From Topomyia yanbarensis (lineage: Eukaryota; Arthropoda; Insecta; Diptera; Culicidae), in assembly GCF_030247195.1 (NCBI RefSeq), contig NC_080672.1, positions 8,060,001-8,124,000 of the forward strand: DNA of 64,000 nt, read 5' to 3'. A model generated the notes under the pieces. That model was not told the origin of the DNA and did not search any database. It saw nothing but the letters and a program-made list of their open reading frames with translations. The position numbers were made by a program, and so were the translations under genes. This document shows, one piece after another, positions 60,526 through 64,000 of the stretch. Numbering within the stretch: position 1 is the first letter of the stretch; each line of letters begins with the position of its first letter.

Positions 60526-60612
60526 AATTTGTCAAATTTGTTTTGCACAAGCAAGGTCTTATTCATCCACTACAGACAAATGTGAAAATACGATGACTTT
60601 ACGAGAATAGTA
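60526..60612 (+). pseudogene. Cys-rich C-terminal tail, possible piggyBac-like transposase remnant
   Basis: One plus frame reads GGKCKICQICFAQARSYSST and continues TDKCENTMTLRE to a stop. Closely spaced cysteines (C-x2-C-x2-C, later C) just before a stop, and 180 bases before AATAAA-type signals, are where piggyBac-type transposases carry their cysteine-rich DNA-binding tail. The match is short and the upstream frame is closed, so this is suggestive only. Confidence 0.3.
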
Positions 60613-61167
60613 GAATATGGTAGATGAATGCCGAAAATGGAAACAATTGACAGCAGAAAACACGAAAAGTCCACCAGGATCAAATGAATTGAATGGATGA
60701 AATGAATTTAATAGATTAGTCACTTTTGAGTGATTGATTTTTGAATTCATCTATGTAGAAAAATACAAACTTACTACAGATTTCGTATAGTAATAAAATA
60801 AAGGTTGTATTTTTTGTATTTAGTATTACTTTACCCTTCTAGGAAAAGTTCTACTGTTTCTTTGCGTGTACTGATGGAACTCTCTGTCTCTCTTCGGTAT
60901 ACCGTTATCTATTACTTTGCCTTGTATAAATCCAACAAAATCAGTAACAAAGTATGAGCCACATGATGCTTCGGTCGGTGCAGTACTCAAATTATTTTGC
61001 GTGCCGTGTTTGTTGCTGAACATTGTATAAACATTTGTCAAAAACGACTTTTTCAAATGAAACGCTAGACTTTTGCCTAGCATGTTTTGTCAAAATAATC
61101 ATAGTAACCAACAGTGTTCCTAGAATATTTTCGCTGTCAACATATTTTTTTCCATTGAAGTGGTCCC

Positions 61168-61900
61168 TTAAGGCCATTTTGAAAACCAAGATGGCGACTT
61201 CCGGTTCAGTGGAAATCTCTGAAACCCCATCAATATGGCTGTTTTTGGAACGGGATTGATGAGTGGACGTCAGATATCGATGTTTAAGGCCATTTTGAAA
61301 ACCAAGATGGTGACTTCCGGTTCATTGGAATTCTCTGAAACCCCATAAATATGGGTATTTTTGGAACGGGATTGATGAGTGGACGTCAGATATCGATGTT
61401 TAAGGCCATTTTGAAAACCAAGAAGGCGACTTCCGGTTCAGTGGAATTCTCTATAACCCAATCAGCATGCATATTTTCAGAGCGGGCCTAATAGAGCGCA
61501 TGATAGAGATCAGTGTCAGAGGCCATTTGGAAAACCAAGATGGCGACTTCAGGTTCATTGGAATTCTCTAAAATCGAATCAATATGGGTATTTTTGGAAT
61601 GGAATTGACGAATAGACGCTAGATATCGATGCCTGGTGCCATATTGAAATTCAAGATGGCGACTTCCGGTTCTGTGGAATTCTCCAAAGCCCATATGAGT
61701 ATTTTTGGAACGGGATTGACGAGTAGGTGCCAAATATCAATGTCTGAGACCATTTCGAAAATCAAGATGGCTACTTCGGTTTAGTAAAATTTTCAATTAC
61801 CACAACAATGTGAGAATTTTTGTAATAGCGTTAATGAATAGATACCGGATGTCAATTCCGGAAGTCATGTTTTCATCTAAGATGGTGACTTCTATTTTAG
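61168..61900 (+). repeat. 116 bp satellite array, right block after the insertion, decaying outward
   Basis: Markers at 61191, 61307 and 61423 keep the exact 116 bp period. Later units (near 61541, 61655, 61765, 61880) are progressively diverged and change length. Diverged edges and a uniform middle are the usual result of unequal crossing-over. Confidence 0.93.
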
Positions 61901-61904
61901 TGCC

Positions 61905-62360
61905 AAGACGATGTTTTAAATATAGACACGCGGCGAGAAAAACAGTAAATTTGGCTGCACGGTTTTACAAATTATTTGTCTGCTAGTTTTGGCAACCAGG
62001 AATATTGTGCAAACAGCGAGTGACTTGTAGTTTTAATGAATGCTTGGCGAATTCCTTTTTTGAAATATTTTCCACAATACATACTCAATCATTTAACTTG
62101 GAAACGCATTGATTTACGTTACTGAGCCTGTCTAAATGTTTTTCGTTGCACTAGAAAAAATGTAACGAGGATGCAGGATGCAGACATGCATTTCTTTTCA
62201 TTTCAATCTCGCTACTCCCCACGCATTACTTCCTAAATCCGCCATATTTGTTTACATTGCTAGTTTGGAACCGTTGTTTTGGGTTCGATTGGAACTTTTG
62301 GCTTCAGTCTTCGCGCATCTCTATAAGCATCATCTCTGCTTTAGTGTACATCTCATTCAT
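61905..62360. other. No gene seen
   Basis: AT-rich spacer between the satellite edge and the next TTAA-type element. Confidence 0.45.
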
Positions 62361-62365
62361 CTTAA

Positions 62366-63470
62366 GGGGGCGTCTGGTGTAGTGGGCAAAAAAAATCGAC
62401 TTCTTTTTTATCCGCTTAATTGTTAGTATTGAGCCTCTAGAATAGTCTCCCACAATCTCGGTGACCACGCTGAACTTCTTTTGTTTTAAACAGCCATGCA
62501 TTCCTCGCGCGTATTTGCTGTGACACACGCAGATTTCAATCTATCGGCAACAATTTTCTTAAGACTGACAGCGATAAAAATACAGTGTGAACAATACACT
62601 TTAAACTACTTCCACCCAAATTTTTAAGAGAAAATACCAAATGGAATGTTTTCCACGTCATTTTTTCCGTGATGCAATTTGATATGGAGTATCCTTTAAT
62701 AGCGTTTTTTCGAAACCGCGTTTTTCAAATTGGTGAACACGATAACTCAAAAACTAATCAAAGAATTGACTTGATTTTTTTTTATGAAAATGCACAATAT
62801 GTGTAGCCTGTCGGTGAACCACAGAAAACAGAATGAAAAAATTGTTCTCTCTATTATTTTGAAGAACAGTGCACGAATTTTACAGAAAAATATGAGATTT
62901 TTCGGTTTACATGAAGCCATTTTCCTAAACTCGAACTTTTCCTTGGGTTCATCGAGTAACTACAAGTCTAAGCTTTACAAATTTTACTTAATTTCCTGTG
63001 TCAAACAATTTTATCAAGAGTCATCGTGTTAGCCGCGGCGCTCCTCGACGTGGAAATGGTTGGACGTCTACTCTTGGAACGCTCGTATGTGTGGCCCTGC
63101 GTGGCTGCCGACCCTATTCTGCGCGGCGTGTGACGTGAGACGACTAATCTCACCTCACTCTACGTGACTTCACCCAATTCTGAAGAGTCACTTCGGGTGA
63201 CGTGAGACTCCCATTTAACCGTAATGAGAAATCTCACCTCACCCGAGTCGACTCTCAGAATCGGGTGAGAAAAGTCACGTAAAGTGAGGTGAGTTTCGTC
63301 GTCTCACGTCACACGCCGCGCAGAATAAGGCCGTGCAAATATTTTTTTCGTACAGAATAAACGTACAAATTTAAAGCTTAACATTACATAAAAGATGCAT
63401 TGTTTCCTTGCCTTCAAAATCGTAAAACAAAATAACTTTCGGTTTGAGCACTTTACACCAGACGCCCCCC
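62366..63470. mobile_element. 1.1 kb TTAA-type MITE, TIR GGGGGCGTCTGGTGTA
   Basis: GGGGGCGTCTGGTGTA at the left is mirrored by TACACCAGACGCCCCCC at the right, with TTAA outside both (62362-62365, 63471-63474). Its TIR is unrelated to the GGACCACTTCA family. It has no transposase-like frame. A GC-rich 213 bp palindrome is nested inside. Confidence 0.88.
63115..63327. mobile_element. 213 bp near-perfect palindrome (hairpin MITE) with TATTCTGCGCGGCGTGTGAC ends
   Basis: The outer 29 bases on each side are exact inverted repeats, starting TATTCTGCGCGGCGTGTGAC. Complementarity continues with small mismatches to the centre near 63220, through repeated CACCTCAC and CACGT motifs. Its GC content is much higher than that of the surrounding AT-rich DNA. 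Flanking bases (CCC|, |AGG) do not give a clear target duplication. Confidence 0.85.
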
Positions 63471-63474
63471 TTAA

Positions 63475-63815
63475 TAATACAGCGAAGACCTGATTTTATT
63501 ATTTCCCCCTGATTATGTCAGCTTTTTGATTCGACTTTGAGTCTCGCATGAAGATTCGCTCGATGAGCTCTAGCAGACGAACCAACTCAAATTCGAGTAA
63601 ATCCATTCATGAGCACGTTTTTCTTATCTTATAAATGCAAAATATACAAAAATAAATGTATCTTTTTGTTTTACGCTGAATATTTATACTAAATAATCAG
63701 AACCATCTTGGGTGTTACAATGACGTCAGACCTCTGGCAACTGCATATTTGTCAATCCAGTTCCAAAACACTCCATGTTGTGAGTTATACAGAATATCGC
63801 TAAGCCGATAGTCTC
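63475..63815. other. No gene seen
   Basis: AT-rich spacer, with no motif-bearing frame or repeat noticed. Confidence 0.45.
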
Positions 63816-63819
63816 AATG

Positions 63820-64000
63820 TTGTATTTCAAAATGGGCTCAGACATTGATCTCTATCATGCGCTCATTAGGCTCGCTCGGAAAATATGCATACTGATTGGG
63901 TTATTGAAAATTCTGTTAGACCGGAAGTCGTCATCTTGGTATTCCAAATGGCCTCAGGCATCGATATTTGATGCCTACTCGTTAACACTGTACCGAAAAC
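63820..64000 (-). repeat. Inverted diverged units of the 116 bp satellite, running off the window
   Basis: The reverse complement contains GAGGCCATTTGG, CCAAGATGACGACTTCCGG and CCTAATGAGCGCATGATAGA. The last matches the diverged unit near 61485-61505 (CCTAATAGAGCGCATGATAGA-like) better than the central units. Confidence 0.85.

Larger units (their letters stand above)
57696..61167. mobile_element. TTAA-type (piggyBac-like) element, copy B, inserted in the satellite in register
   Basis: The ends are CGGACCACTTCAGAG at the left and, read inward from the right, GGGACCACTTCAATGG, with TTAA outside both (57692-57695, 61168-61171). The satellite has TTAA at this point in every unit, and the 116 bp phase continues exactly across the insert (the TTAA-to-marker distance is 23 on both sides), so the boundaries are certain. 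The interior carries further nested elements and little of the original gene. AATAAA-type signals lie near 60795, for a gene reading rightward. It is the inverted partner of 48674-51318. Confidence 0.9.

Overview
The window looks like intergenic, repeat-saturated nuclear DNA of a culicine mosquito, most likely an Aedes relative. I infer this from the mix of elements: tRNA-derived SINEs, several non-LTR retrotransposon clades typical of mosquitoes (I-like, LOA-like, Jockey-like), many foldback MITEs, hAT-type and TTAA-type DNA elements, long (TA)n tracts and AT-rich spacers. I find no complete host protein-coding gene, no rRNA or tRNA gene, no CRISPR array and no prokaryotic feature. Almost every recognisable coding segment is a decayed piece of a transposable element.

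Layout. 0.4-2.5 kb: decayed I-like LINE on the minus strand. 4.7-5.0 kb: LINE 3' tail. 6.0-6.2 kb: SINE with a clean target-site duplication. 6.5-10.9 kb: a stretch bracketed by GGTACCGG-type ends, holding a 1.6 kb foldback element (7135-8759) and a tandemly duplicated TATA/initiator promoter-like module (9427-9720). 10.9-13.0 kb: a 1.6 kb foldback MITE splitting a (TA)n tract. 13.0-18.2 kb: nested inverted-repeat elements. 18.2-22.3 kb: mostly unique sequence with no supported gene. 22.3-23.1 kb: foldback. 23.6-27.6 kb: fragments of at least three LINEs plus a small TA-type MITE. 27.8-29.7 kb: second SINE and a hAT MITE. 30.3-31.6 kb: strongly T-skewed DNA. 31.8-35.2 kb: a dead LINE reverse transcriptase and a Jockey-like LINE interrupted by a 742 bp insertion. 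35.3-39.7 kb: no supported gene. 39.8-42.7 kb: hAT MITE, second I-like LINE, MITE copy. 43.0-46.7 kb: second copy of the 11 kb foldback MITE carrying a 2.1 kb hAT-type insertion. 47.9-51.3 kb: one half of a diverged duplication, then a TTAA-type element with a degraded unidentified gene. 51.7-56.4 kb: transposase remnants, a hAT MITE, the other half of the duplication and short tandem repeats. 56.5-61.9 kb: a 116 bp satellite array split in exact register by a 3.5 kb TTAA-type element. 62.4-63.5 kb: a third TTAA-type element enclosing a 213 bp near-perfect palindrome. 63.8-64.0 kb: the satellite reappears inverted.

There is no operon-like cooperation. The organising theme is nesting: at least seven insertions can be proved from the sequence by target-site duplications or by comparison with an uninterrupted copy. 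The most informative points are the in-register split of the satellite by a TTAA element that has a second, inverted copy 9 kb away; the foldback element built from four homologous modules; the hAT insertion that is itself a large hairpin; and the duplicated promoter-like module at 9.4-9.7 kb.
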